Source: Fasciola hepatica (lineage: Eukaryota; Platyhelminthes; Trematoda; Plagiorchiida; Fasciolidae). Taken from it: a DNA stretch of 64,000 nucleotides. The translations under genes and the position numbers were made by a program. Below the pieces are notes generated by a model that was given only the letters and a program-made list of their open reading frames with translations, ran no database searches and had not been told where the DNA came from. Shown here one piece after another: positions 23,561-36,300 of this stretch (the stretch's first letter is position 1; every line of letters starts with the position of its first letter). The stretch covers positions 7,638,501-7,702,500 of the forward strand of contig CANUEZ040000165.1 of the NCBI GenBank assembly GCA_948099385.1, in the 5' to 3' direction.

Positions 23561-26367
23561 TGAACTGCCTGGGTATGTCTGATGGAAAGGTAGCTCTTAG
23601 GCAATTGCACGTTATGCGGAGAAGACTCGATTGCGCTTCACAAGGTGATATTCTTTCTTGGAGCAATGGTAATTAAATTATTGGGGTTTACTGACAACCT
23701 GATAGTTGTCACGTCACGTACCAGTCTACCAAATGGTACTGGGCCTTAATTAACCGTGCACGTCATGGTAGCTAGGTTATCCGGTGGAATGGTACAAAGA
23801 GAGAAAAGATGTTCGATTCAGCATAACTGATTAGTGACGCGAACGTGTGAACGCGGGACTCATCTTACGACTAGTCGGGACTCTGACTGCTGATACGGTT
23901 GACCATCAGTGAGTGTTTTGGTGCACTCGGCATTCATGCACTGAAAACTGTCGTTATGAATCTTTGACCGGAAGCAATTAGGAGTCGATTTTGTCCAGTA
24001 CAGTAACAATAAGAAAATCGATTCCCTCAACTGCCCTAATGTTCGTTCTGATTCAAATCAGTTCATTTCACTAATGTGAGAATAGAAAAACGATCGGTGA
24101 TAAGAAAAATACATAAGCGACGTTCCTGATTTTTGTTATGGCAACTGGCGGAAGCTTCATCGTGAAAATTGTAGACCCAAATATATACGGGTCCTGATTT
24201 TAAATTAACCTTTTCCGATCCAATTCCTCTTGACAGTCAAAGACCAACAGCATTTAACAAGCTGGACATTTTAAAGTAAATAAACCCATAATCATTTCTC
24301 TCTCTCTCTCTCTCTAAACAGAGATGATAAACCGATGGATAGATGGACTGACGGACAGACAGACGGACAAACGGGATTCTCATCACTTTCGATCCGAGCA
24401 GTTCTTACCTCTCTCGGGGATAGAATGGAAATGAAATCCTCATAGATAAGTCTCGCTTTTTCTTCCACCAATTCCGGATTAGTTTCTTGTTTCAGGTCTT
24501 CACAGGCCAACCAGAACATGATATTCTCCTCGCTGTATTCGGATCGGAGAAATTCGCGAAACACTTTTCGACCGGCTGAAACCCGATGTGATGGACATGA
24601 ATGGGGAGAACGAGGGATCAAGGGCGGTACAGAAAGAGAGACAGAGTGATAGGGGAGTAAATGAAGGTGATGGAATCCTGATTACCATTCGGTGATATAG
24701 TACCCTACGAAGATAGCAGTATTATTCGCAGTCAAATTTCTTACAGAGATCTGAACTACGCACAGTAGAGGGGAGGTTGGAAGGCAAAGTACGTATTCTG
24801 TGGCAGCTGAGAAGAGAAGCCGGACACAAAGCAACGTTTTCACGTCAAAATTATGGAATATGACGTTCGTGTAAGTGTGCGTAACACGAATGAATTTCTT
24901 TCCGATATACCATCTCAGGAAACTGAGAGTCCCTGTATCAATGGTGTGATCGAAATTATCCGTGAAGTGCGTCACGGCAGAGAAGAGAAAATAGAGGTGT
25001 TCAAACCGAAGGTGTGAGAAACCGAGAGACCAGGGAGTCTGGGCATGAGATTCATGGTATTAGTTCATAGCTGTCAAAAGAAAGGTTAGTTGTTGCAACA
25101 GATGGCTGCTATGATTAAAATGAGTGACTGACTAGCTTATTCGCCTAGTCATTCATGCATTCAGCCATGAAGCACCCCTGCTGCCATGAAAACTTATCAT
25201 GTAGCTCTGGAAGTTGATTGTAATTTCCTCGCCGTATTTAGTTAGACCTGGGCTGAGAAAACGTCCCTGAACGAGAGCGGTGAACTGTTTAGTTTTGGAA
25301 CTGGTGACGAACGGATGTCGTCGTGCATCAAAGTGAAACAGCCCTTTCCAGCAATACTCAGTTCTGGCCCACTGATTCGAGGAAGATGACTTCTGGGCTT
25401 TCAAAACATCTCAGTCTGTCTGTGGTGTTTAAATAGGATGTTTGGTGATCATAACCAATTACTTTTTATGTAGAAAGAATCTTTCTATGATTTTGAATAT
25501 TGGTGTTGTTTGTAGCTCAGGTTGGTGGTTTATATCCGTTGGTGATCGCTGAGCTTGGCGTTTAGGTCGCAAACGTTTAATCACCAGTCGAGGTGACATT
25601 ATCGGTGCCCACAGACGATGTCACCTCGACTGGTGATTAAACGTTTGCGACCTAAACGCCAAGCTCAGCGATCACCAACGGATACAGATAGTAAGAATCC
25701 TTCTCTTTGATCCTCATTATTTATTATACGACAGTGTGATATATTTCTGGAATGAGCTATGGCCATTTAACGTTTAACGACTGGAGAAGTGACGGGCAGT
25801 GGCAGGAATCGAACCAGGGACGTCAAGATCTAAATTCCACCATGACGACCTTTTGGCCACCGACAGTTAAAAAGGTCTAATTGGTCTAAATGGTTTCTGG
25901 GATCATCTTTTCTGACAGACTGGTGGTACGGCCAGCCACCGTGTAAGCAACAGGTCATTTCGATGGGAAATTGTGTGGATGAACTTCGGACTCCATTCCT
26001 TCCCGTACCCACCCCCGATTCTATCTTGCGAGTATGCTTTGCGTCACTTCCACCGCTTGACTGAACTACACAGTGGACGTTGGCCACGGTTGACATTTGA
26101 CTGGTGCGTTCGCCTCTTGTGATCCTTGACTCTTTTTGAAATAGACTTTTGAATCAGTTTTACTCACTTGATTTGCAAGCAACTGTGGATATATTTTCGT
26201 TTGGGCGAAACATTACCCGCGCAGTCAACGTTACGGTTTGTCTTATGTTTGTGCAATATGAACGAGTATCTTTTGATATAAAAACCGCACATAACAACAG
26301 TTAGGCGTTTTTCGTATTTCGAATGGGGGTGCGCGTGATTCAACCGCCACTTAAGCGTTGGTTGTTC

Positions 26368-26429
<62 letters not shown>

Positions 26430-27266
26430 TACGTGCAAATCATTGTTGAGTAACATGGAAGCACCCCACTTGTAAACAACTCTCACAGACACGTAAGCAC
26501 ATGCACACGAAGAGAACTGAAATTCGTGGTAGCTATGACAGAACTAACAAAGAAACCCAGAACAGCAGTAAGGTTGACTCTGTTTGCTTTCTATCGTTTT
26601 ACTCGATGAAATGACTATGATAATGTTTGTCGTTTTTGTCAGTTGTCTTCTTGAACGAGGCGTATAACTATCCCTGATAGCATCGAATCCATTACTCGAG
26701 AACAAAACATTTTAGACGAAAATATACGAACACGAAAATTACTCGTTTGCGTAAGACAGAAGAAACAATACGACAAAACTTATGGGTCACTATAGAAAAT
26801 TTACGAGGCGGGCGGATTTATTCTTGGTTTGAGCAGAATTTATTGAATATACTCAATGAACGCGTTCGTAAGCCAAGGGAATCCTAGAAACTGGGGACCA
26901 TCTGATCTCATTTTCCCTATATTAGTACCAAACTCTTACGTGACACGTTGCCTAAAATTTGCGATGCTAAAAATGTTTCCATCACCAATCGTTTTCGCCT
27001 CAAAAGCGATTTGTCAATTCATCCAAACTGTCCTGTTCCAAAATGCAATGTCAGTGCGCAGACAGAATGCGACTTATCGCGTAATCCTGTTATGTAAACA
27101 AAGCTCGTTAGATTGGAGCACAATTGGTTTTACCCACAAAATGATAGTCCTTTTCTGCGTTTCATTTCCAAAACAGTAAGAGGGCGGTCTCCATATCCTG
27201 ACTAATCCGTAGGTACCACTTTTTTCGAGCCATCACATATTACTTGCAATCATCCACAAGCACCTT

Positions 27267-27311
<45 letters not shown>

Positions 27312-30300
27312 CTTACCAGACAGAAGACGAAGTTATCAAAAACAGGCTTGTTTCCTACCTTCGCAGTAAAATACAACAAGAAATCACCACCACCACCACC
27401 AACATTTATTATTATTATTATTATTATTATTATCATTATTCAACCCTTATGCATAAAGTTCGCTAGACTTTGAACGACGTGAGCCACCTGTAGCTCCAAT
27501 GGGTCAAGGGCAAGTTGCAGTAGTTAGGCAAGTCCGACTATATACGGCTCAAATGGTGATCTTTGGGGGCAGAGAACATTCGAAAACCGGCGGCGTTTAT
27601 TCATCGCTGTCCTGAAACTATTGCTTGAGGATTATTAGAAAACTGTATCCGTGATACTGAAGTTACGCATAGGCTTCCGGGGACCAGAGAGTATTCTTAA
27701 CCGCCTAATCTGAAGGTGACGGTGGTCGTGAAATATCCCAAGCATGCCCCCGATTCACATTGTTTGCCGACGCACTTGGTGCTCAGATGATGGGGTGAGG
27801 CGGTCAATACACAATTAGATCAGTCTCTATAATGCTCTCTGTAGCTACAGACCTGATTACCTCCTTGTCGTCCCGCTGGAACGGGTCTAGTTTCGTATTC
27901 GGCTAGGACTAGACTGAGTCAACCACTCGTTCGGGGTCCCGAGTGATGACTACGGAATCTCACGTGCAAGCTACTTCATTTGACCTTTCATCCTACGGTG
28001 GGCGGTGTGCAACGTACATGTGTGGAAATCCTCCCTAGCCGTTGTCACATACTCATATTGTTGAGACTATGCTCTTTATCTTATTGACCCTCGAACAAGT
28101 ACAGCATGCATCAATCACTACACTTCAACATTTGTTTATATTTTGCCCATGTGAAGTGGTATAATTTTGATTCGAACTTGAACTGCCGTGACGGTGGTAC
28201 CTGACATTGACCTTTGTTAAACTCTGGTCCTCGTTCCTAGACGCTGTGACCGTACAGTTGAGGTTTGCACATATTTATATGCGTACAAATTGTTAATCCA
28301 GTACCGTAGAAACTACGAATCAATCTTGTTCTGGTTTTGGGGTTCGTTTGAATTGGCTACGCGTTACTCACGATCGGAATAACCGTCACAGTACTCAACT
28401 TGGAATCTCCACGAGGAAATCAATCAGAAATGCCAAGAAGAGGTCCCTGGGTATTTTTGGGTGATACTGATTCCTTGGATATTGCTAGGTCTGCTAGTCC
28501 TGTCAGTGCAATTTCATGTACATCAGCCAATGGTATCGAATTTAAAGGTGATGATATCTATAGATTGAGAATAGTAGAATTAGAAACCTAGCTTAGACAG
28601 ACTAGGGAAGAAGCTGAATCAGGTAGGAAAGAACAACTTCGAAGACGGGAGCCAGAGGTGATCTTGGAGACCACGGAGCATGCGGCCATTCAGCCTAGCA
28701 ATTCCGTGGAACGATTGAAGCCGACTGGTGCCAGCGTAACACACGCTATTGACTTACCAAAGGTGGAATTGTCGCCCTTTGACGGGAGCGCAGATCAGTA
28801 CTGCAATTTCATTAAACAATACGAGAACTTTGTAGAAAGGAGAGTATCCGATCCAGGACAGAGATTCCTGTACCTGCTACATCACTGCCGTGGAAGAGCC
28901 AGGGAAGCGATCGACGGGTGCTCGATGCTGGATCCCGAAGAGGGTTACACTCGGGCACGTGAAATCCTGAAAGACCTGTTTGGGCAACCACTTAAGGTCG
29001 CTCGGAATTTGATCGATGGTGTACTATCAGAGGCGAAACGTTCCAAAGGCGAGTCGAGCTCTCTAGTCAGTCTGGTGATAAAAATGCAGAACTGCAGCAT
29101 CGCATTGAATCACCTACATTATCGATCGGACCTGAACGCACTGCACATATTGGAGACCATAGTGTGCAGTCTACCCACAGAACTACAGGGTAGGTGGGCC
29201 GACGAAGCCGAGGGGATCAATAGATATGGACGAGAAACCACGTTTGAAGACCTGACACAGTTCATAGACCGTCATGCCCGAATAGCAGACAGTCGTTTCG
29301 GTCAACTTGTGCGCGAGACCAGCAAGTTGCCTAGGATTACGACGACGCAAACCTGGACCAGGGAACCAAGTAGAAGCCAACCATGGGAAAACACACACGC
29401 ACTATCCCGCGAAGGTGAAAACTTGCCGGTGTGTAAAGTTTGTGGGGCGCCTCATCGCCAAGTGGGAGGTCCTCGCTTCCGCAACGTAGACGTCGACGAA
29501 TGATGGAAAATTGCCGAGGAACTGGGCGCGTGCTTTGTCTGTCTCAGTGATTTACATCGAGCAGCGCTGTGCCGAACGAAACCCAGCTGTAGTCAGAATG
29601 AATGCCATGGGAAACACCATTACCTACTGCACAAATCCAAGAAATTGAAAGCCGAAGATATCCCGAAGCCGAGTGTGGTCTGCTCAGTGTCTCGCTCTAT
29701 TAACAAGCCCATTCGCCTGGGAGTAATAGCAGTCGGCGTAGAAACCCCAGTTGGGGTTATAAGAACGTTGGCCTTCGTAGATAGTGGCTCGGATACCACT
29801 CTGGTAAGGAAGGAGTTTGTAGAGAGATATGGGGTCAGAGGGAATCAATCTTCATTAGCAGTGAGCACAGTGAGTGGAACCCAGATCATCCAATCGACCA
29901 AACTGCACCTACAACTCGTTTCCTTGGTTAACAACGATAGAACAGAAACTCTAGAAGCATTCACCATAAAAGATCTTCCGATGAGAGCAGCTCAGTCAGT
30001 GCAATCGATTCTGACTCAGTGGCCGCATCTCGATGGGGTTACGTTCGAGGAGTGGCAGAATAATGAAATTGATCTTCTGATCGGTTGTGACGTACCGGAA
30101 GCGCACTGGGTCCTGGATCAAAGAATAGGGAGCCGCAGAACACCCTATGCAGTACGCACTATATTCGGCTGGATTTTATATGGTAGTACAGATGGAAGAT
30201 GCGGCAAACAAATCCAAATCAACTGCACTTTGGTGGAAACGGTGAACATTGAACAAGCATTCCAACAGCTGTATAACGCCGAATTTGCCGACCTGGCCAT

Positions 30301-33300
30301 TGACAAAGATGCCCCATCACGAGAAGGTAGGTTGGCTTTGAAAATGGTAGCCGAGAACACCGAGTATGTAATAGATCGTTTCGAGGTTCCTGTCCCGTGG
30401 AGACCCAACCTATGCCAAACAGCCGAGAAATGGCTCTGAAAATATTGCGCTTCCTCAAAACCAGGCTAATTCGAGAACCACAATTAAGGATAGAATACAC
30501 GCGAGCCATGCAACATAACATAGACTTGGGTTATGTAGAAAGAGTGGGTACAGCGGTAATTAGGGCATATTTGAGGTGGTACCTACCCCATCACCCGGTC
30601 TTGAACCCAAAGAAACCGGAGAAGGTCAGGGTGGTTTTCGACTGTGCCGCGAAATGTCAGGGTGTGTCACTCAACAACCATATACTACAGGGCCCAGACT
30701 GGACAACACCATCAGTCGAGGTTTTATGTCGTTTTCGGCTAGGAAAAGTGGCCGTCTCTGCGGACATACGTGAAATGTTTCTACAAGTGAAGATGCCCGT
30801 TGAAGATAGGGGCACCTCTTGTCTTCTCTGGTGGTCTGAGAGCGACGTAAATCGTGCACCAGACGAGCACAGGCTGACCGTGCATCCCTTTTGGAAGGCA
30901 TCGTCCCCCCTCTGTGCTAATTCGGCCCTCCGGGAAACCCTCAAGCGTTTCGGTGGCACCAGCAATCTGTTAGAAAGAGCAGTGGACCGCTTCTACGTGG
31001 ACGATTTCCTGTGTTCCTTTGACGGCGCAAATACCGTTATTCTATATATGACCGAACTGATCGCCACTCTAAAGGCCGGAGGATTCAACATCACTAAATG
31101 GACTTCAAACAGCCAGGAGGTGCTCAATGTTATCCCGAAGGCCGATAAAATGGAGCGTACGAGAGGGCTTTTGGGATCCTCTTCACAAATGGAGCGCAAG
31201 CTTGGAGTTCAATGGAAGCCCGAAGGTGACGAATTCATATTCACTCTGGACCTACCCAAACGACCAGCCACACGGAGAGGAATCCTACCATCGGTCTTAA
31301 GCCTTTATGATCCTCTAGGTTTCGTTTCGCCATGGTTGTTACCGGGAAAGTGCTTGCTGTAATCGCTGTGCCAAAGAGGGACGGGTTGGGACAAACCTCT
31401 TCAGGATGATGATGACAAGCGATGGCGCGACTGGTTGCACAGCCTAGATCAACTTGGCGAGATCAAGATACAAAGATGCTTGACAGGAATCAAGTGTACA
31501 AACGATGCCCAACTCCACTTGTTTTCAGATGCATCAGAAATAGGCTGCGGGATAGTGACTTACGGCTGCTGGGTAGACGAAAACGCTGGGCGGCACAGTC
31601 AGATAGTGTTGGCAAATGCGATAGTAGCTCCACTGAAGACGGTGTCCATTCCTAGGCTGGAACTGACTGCAGCAGTACTGGCCTTGAAAGCCGCGAATCT
31701 GATTAGAAGATGCTTCGATCGGATAAACTGGGAACCAAACTTTTGGACGGACTCAGCCACGGTACTACATTACATAAACAACATTACCACTCGCTTTAAC
31801 ACCTTCGTGGCCAACAGACTCACTATGATTCATCAGTCGACTAAGACCGATCAATGGCGCTATGTACAATCCGCCGGTGACCCGGCCGACTTCTGCTCAA
31901 AGAGCCCAAAGGCTTCTGATGTGGACAATGGGACCGGACTTCCTAACTGCATCTAAAGAGATGTGGCCAACGCTACTAATACTTAAACCTGATGATGGCG
32001 CTATCAAGACCAAAAGACTGATACTGGCTACAAACTCCACGGGAAGCGTAGGACTAATATAAAGACTGTGCCACTTCCCAGACTGGATAAAAATGTTAAG
32101 AGCCGTGGTCTGGTGGACACGATACAAAGTGCTCCTAATGATTTTGAAACACACATGACCACAGAACACGTTAAATGTGGAAACGATACTACCGGGCGAG
32201 CTGAACCAAGCCGAACTCGACGTTCTGCGCCTACTACAACTAGACGCCTTCTCGTTCGAGACCCGCCAGCTAGACAGGATAGATGATAACACCGAAGAAA
32301 GCAGGCTGTTGTACAGCAGTATCCGAAGACTAAACCCTATGCGAACCAACGGACTACTGAGAGCTGGAGGGCGGCCGACGAATTCAAATCTAGAGTAGGA
32401 AACAAAATACCCCATAATAGGTCCTGGTGACCACTACATAACGAGATGTCTGATAGACCATGTACAGCGAGAAGAGGGACACGCAGGTTTGAATCACTTA
32501 TTGAACAATATACGTCGACGATTTTAGGTGACAAAGGGACCAGCGGCGGCCAAGCGAGTCATAGGCAACTGCATCACTTGTCGTCGCCGGAGAGCGGTAG
32601 CATGCCAACAAATGATGGCCCCCTTCCAGCCGTAAGAGTTCAACCGGGATGGTGCCCGTTCGTGGAAATTGGCGTCGATTGCTTTGGCCCGTTACTTGTA
32701 CGACAGCAAAGGAGCACGCAAAAGAGGTATGGCTGCCTGATGACATGTTTACAATCCAGAGCAGTCCATCTCGAAGTAGTGCATAATATGACCACCGATT
32801 CATTTCTAATGGTCTTTCAAAGGTTCATCGCGAGACGGGGAGTCCCCAAGAATGTATACTCAGACAATGGCTCGAACTTCTTTGGGGCTCATAAGGAGTT
32901 AGAGAAATGGTGGAACCGCCTGGATCACGCCAAAATACAAAACAAGACCGTAGCAAAGGGGACAGAATGACACTTCAACCCGCCTTATGCCAGTCGTCGC
33001 GGTGGCGTTTGGGAAAGGCTGATACGATCGACTAGGAAAATACTTACGGCCCTGACCTCACAACAGAACCTCGATGACGAGACGTTGGCTACTTTACTAA
33101 CAGAAGTAGGACGCATACTGAACAACAGACCCCTGGTGCCGATCGTCCCAGATCCGGAAGGCGAACCGGCTCTCACTCCCAACGACCTGTTATAATTGCG
33201 GTCAAACGTAGGAACAATCACATCGAAAACCCTACGTGGAACGTGTATCGTAGGATGGAAACAAGTGAACCACCTGGCACAGGCTTTCTGGAAACGTTGG

Positions 33301-36300
33301 ACGAGGGAGTACTTACCGACCCTGCAGCTTCGACAAAAGTGGATCTCCAAAGAGAGATCGTTCAGACGTGGCGATGTCGTCATCCTCGTGGAGAGCCATT
33401 TACAAAAAGACGATTAGCCGGTTGGAGTGCTCAAAGACTGCCGTACAGAAATCTATGGCCTCGTGCGCATGGTAGTGGTGAGAACGAACAAAGGAGACGT
33501 ATTGCGAGATATCCGTAAGATATGTTTGCTTGAAGGTGGCAATAGCGAGGACAAAATCGACGCTACAGACCAAACTAAATCCAAGTCTATTGATACCAAC
33601 TGAAGCTGAATTTATTTATTTATCCCTCATGCATTCTCCTGTAGGTCCCAACCCTTCACACAGTCTTTGAAGTATATTTATGTCTAATTTCATACGGTGT
33701 TCACGATTTACAATGGAGTTAGTTGTCGAAACCCCCAATTTATCACACGACACGACATTGTTTGTGAATTTGCGGAAACTCTTGAACAAGCACTTGTTGA
33801 CCGCTTGTAGAAACATCTCTATTTCCGGGACCTTCTATTTGTATTATTATCGAACCTGTTTTCAAGTGGATATAAGTTGTGAGTCAAACATACTTCTAAT
33901 ATGATAATACCACACGTTGAGCCTCTGATGTTCAAGTACCCTGTAGCCATCTCGATTCTTCATCGAGAATTCCCAGTCTTCATCTTGCCACGTACTTTAC
34001 TCTTATTCGGAAAGCCTTTTTCCTCTACATTCCGTAATCTGTCTACGCATCCCGATCACATCGAAGCCCTTTTTTCGTATACAGATAATGTCTTATCATC
34101 TTCAGACGAAACTCTAAGACGTCGAGGTATGGAGCATAACCTCAAGAAGACCTGCAAGCGTGTCTGCGACTGACCAACGATAGATGAAGCTCATGGCGAC
34201 CTACGTATGCACTGACTTTAGGGTTTAAGTAGGTTAAGGCGAATCAGTACTCCTATTTGCTCCTTGGATGTTGACCGTTTCATGGGAGGACTTGGTGGGC
34301 GGTGTAACGTACATGTGTGAAAATCCTCCCTAGCCGTTGTCACATACTCATATTGTTGAGACTATGCTCTTTATCTTATTGACCCTTCGAACAAGTACAG
34401 CATGCATCAATCACTACACTTCAACATTTGTTTATATTTTGCCCACGTGAAGTGGTATAATTTTGATTCGAACTTGAACTGCCGTGACGGTGGTACCTGA
34501 CATTGACCTTTATTAAACGCTGGTCCTCGTTCCTAGACGCTGTGACCGTACAGTTGAGGTTTGCACATATTTATATGCGTACAACTTGTTAATCCAGTAC
34601 CGTAGAAACTACGAATGAACCTTGTGCTGGTTTTGGGGTTCGTTTGAATTGGCTACGCGTTACTCACGATCGGAATAACCGTTACTGGGTGTCCTGCGCC
34701 TTTCTTTGGCTTCTCACGGAGAGATTCATTTGGTTTAAACTCTGGCGCGACTGAAGCCGAACTTGGTTTGGTTTTCGAAGTTAGACTTTCGTTTGACTCG
34801 CGAATAAGCCTTGGTCAACAAAGCCGACACGCTGACACTGCTCAAAGCAACGAAGAACGTGTTGCTACTGCTATCCTAAGAACGTAACGAGGGACTTGAT
34901 CCACGCAGGATTTTGAGGCGTCGGTCCGACTGGCTAATACCCATTGCCAACAGGTTATGTTCTGGAAGGATCTCTACGCACTTCTGTCTAACTTATCTGA
35001 GGGTAGTTCAGCTCAGTCAATCAAGAAGCGGCTTCAGCATCTCTCGTGGACTGGTACTACTCATTAGGATGCGGCTAACGACGATGGTGTTCCAATACGT
35101 CCTGGCGATCCTCCGACTCCACCATTGGTTGATGGCGTTCGTTCAGTATGGAGTGACCGCATGATGATTGGTGTTATCTTCGAGGTATTTAGATCCCGAG
35201 ATGAGCTAGAACAAGCAATTCAGAAGACAAACACTGCGAGAGGAATCCCTTTCGTACACTCTCATCGGTTTTGAACTTATAACATTAGGCAGAAGAATAA
35301 ATAAAATATGAAGTGAAATGAATAGTCAAAACAATTTTACGAAATCTGTAACATGCACGTGTGTGTGTGTGTGTGTATTTGACTGGGTGTATTTGCGTGC
35401 GACTGCATTTGATTTGCCAACTACCTTGATTTTGGCTAATGACGTGAACATAATCACTCACTCACAAACACACGGCTTCAAGCCCCCTAAAATGACTCTA
35501 ATTAGTCATTTCATCTCATTCTATTTATTCTCTTGCTTGTTGCTTTACTTACGCGACCGATGAGAGCATACGAAAGGAATTCCTCCGGCCGTATTACTTT
35601 GGTCGTGCGAATGACACACAGAAAAGTGTTCTTTGGCCTGAAGTCTAGCGGATCGTCACTGATTGGTATACAGGTGTCTTGAATATTAACTTGGCACTCT
35701 TGGTTCTAGATTAACTTCTGGCACGAATCTCCCATCACACTTGGCACCCAACTCGGGTTCGGCAAGGTGGGCCGATTCCAACGTCGAGGCGTGACATCCA
35801 TCGGGCTCAATGCTCGCAAATTCAGAAACTCCTCTACATGCTGGATGGATTTAACTAGTGCCATCCTACCTCGCGATTGGTGAGATGCTCAAACGAGGAG
35901 CACTACTCTACCTTCGGACCTTCTGACCAATTGGAAAAGCATCTTCAGTCAGCCGAGTCATCCTCACCCTCTGCTAGTGCTGCGACCACCCACACAGCGT
36001 TGGCCGGTGCTGGACCCAACCTTGGTACGCGAGGTCATGGAGGCACTGAAACAAATGGCGTTGATTGCTTCGAACTTGAATCGACTGATAACAGTGGACA
36101 TGTTGCGCACGAGTAAGGAGTGCTTCGCTTAGCCGTTAACTATGTTTGCCCCGAGGACGCCAGCTCCATATCCGGGCAAGGACCGGATCACTTTAGTACC
36201 GAAATGGAGCAATCCAACGGGTCCCGGAGACTTTCGACCTATTGCCAGTGTTGCGGCTACTCTATAAAATATTGGCGCATCGCAGAGGGGAAACGCTGGT

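Larger units (their letters stand above)
27999..34684 (+). mobile_element. BEL/Pao LTR retrotransposon, degraded
   Basis: Two LTRs of about 390 bases at 27999-28388 and 34296-34684 bracket a gag-pol region of Pao type. By my count the LTRs differ at about eight substitutions and two small indels (roughly 97% identity), so it is much older than the Gypsy element. The coding region has several stops and frame changes. A 5-bp target duplication is unclear: TACGG precedes the 5' LTR and TACTG follows if the LTR is ended two bases earlier. The last 700 bases before the 3' LTR look like a separate LINE insertion. Confidence 0.9.

Noticed and set aside
28658..33417. Calling the BEL gag-pol a functional gene
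   Set aside because: At least one stop in gag, a frame change before RT, and several stops in RT, RNase H and integrase.
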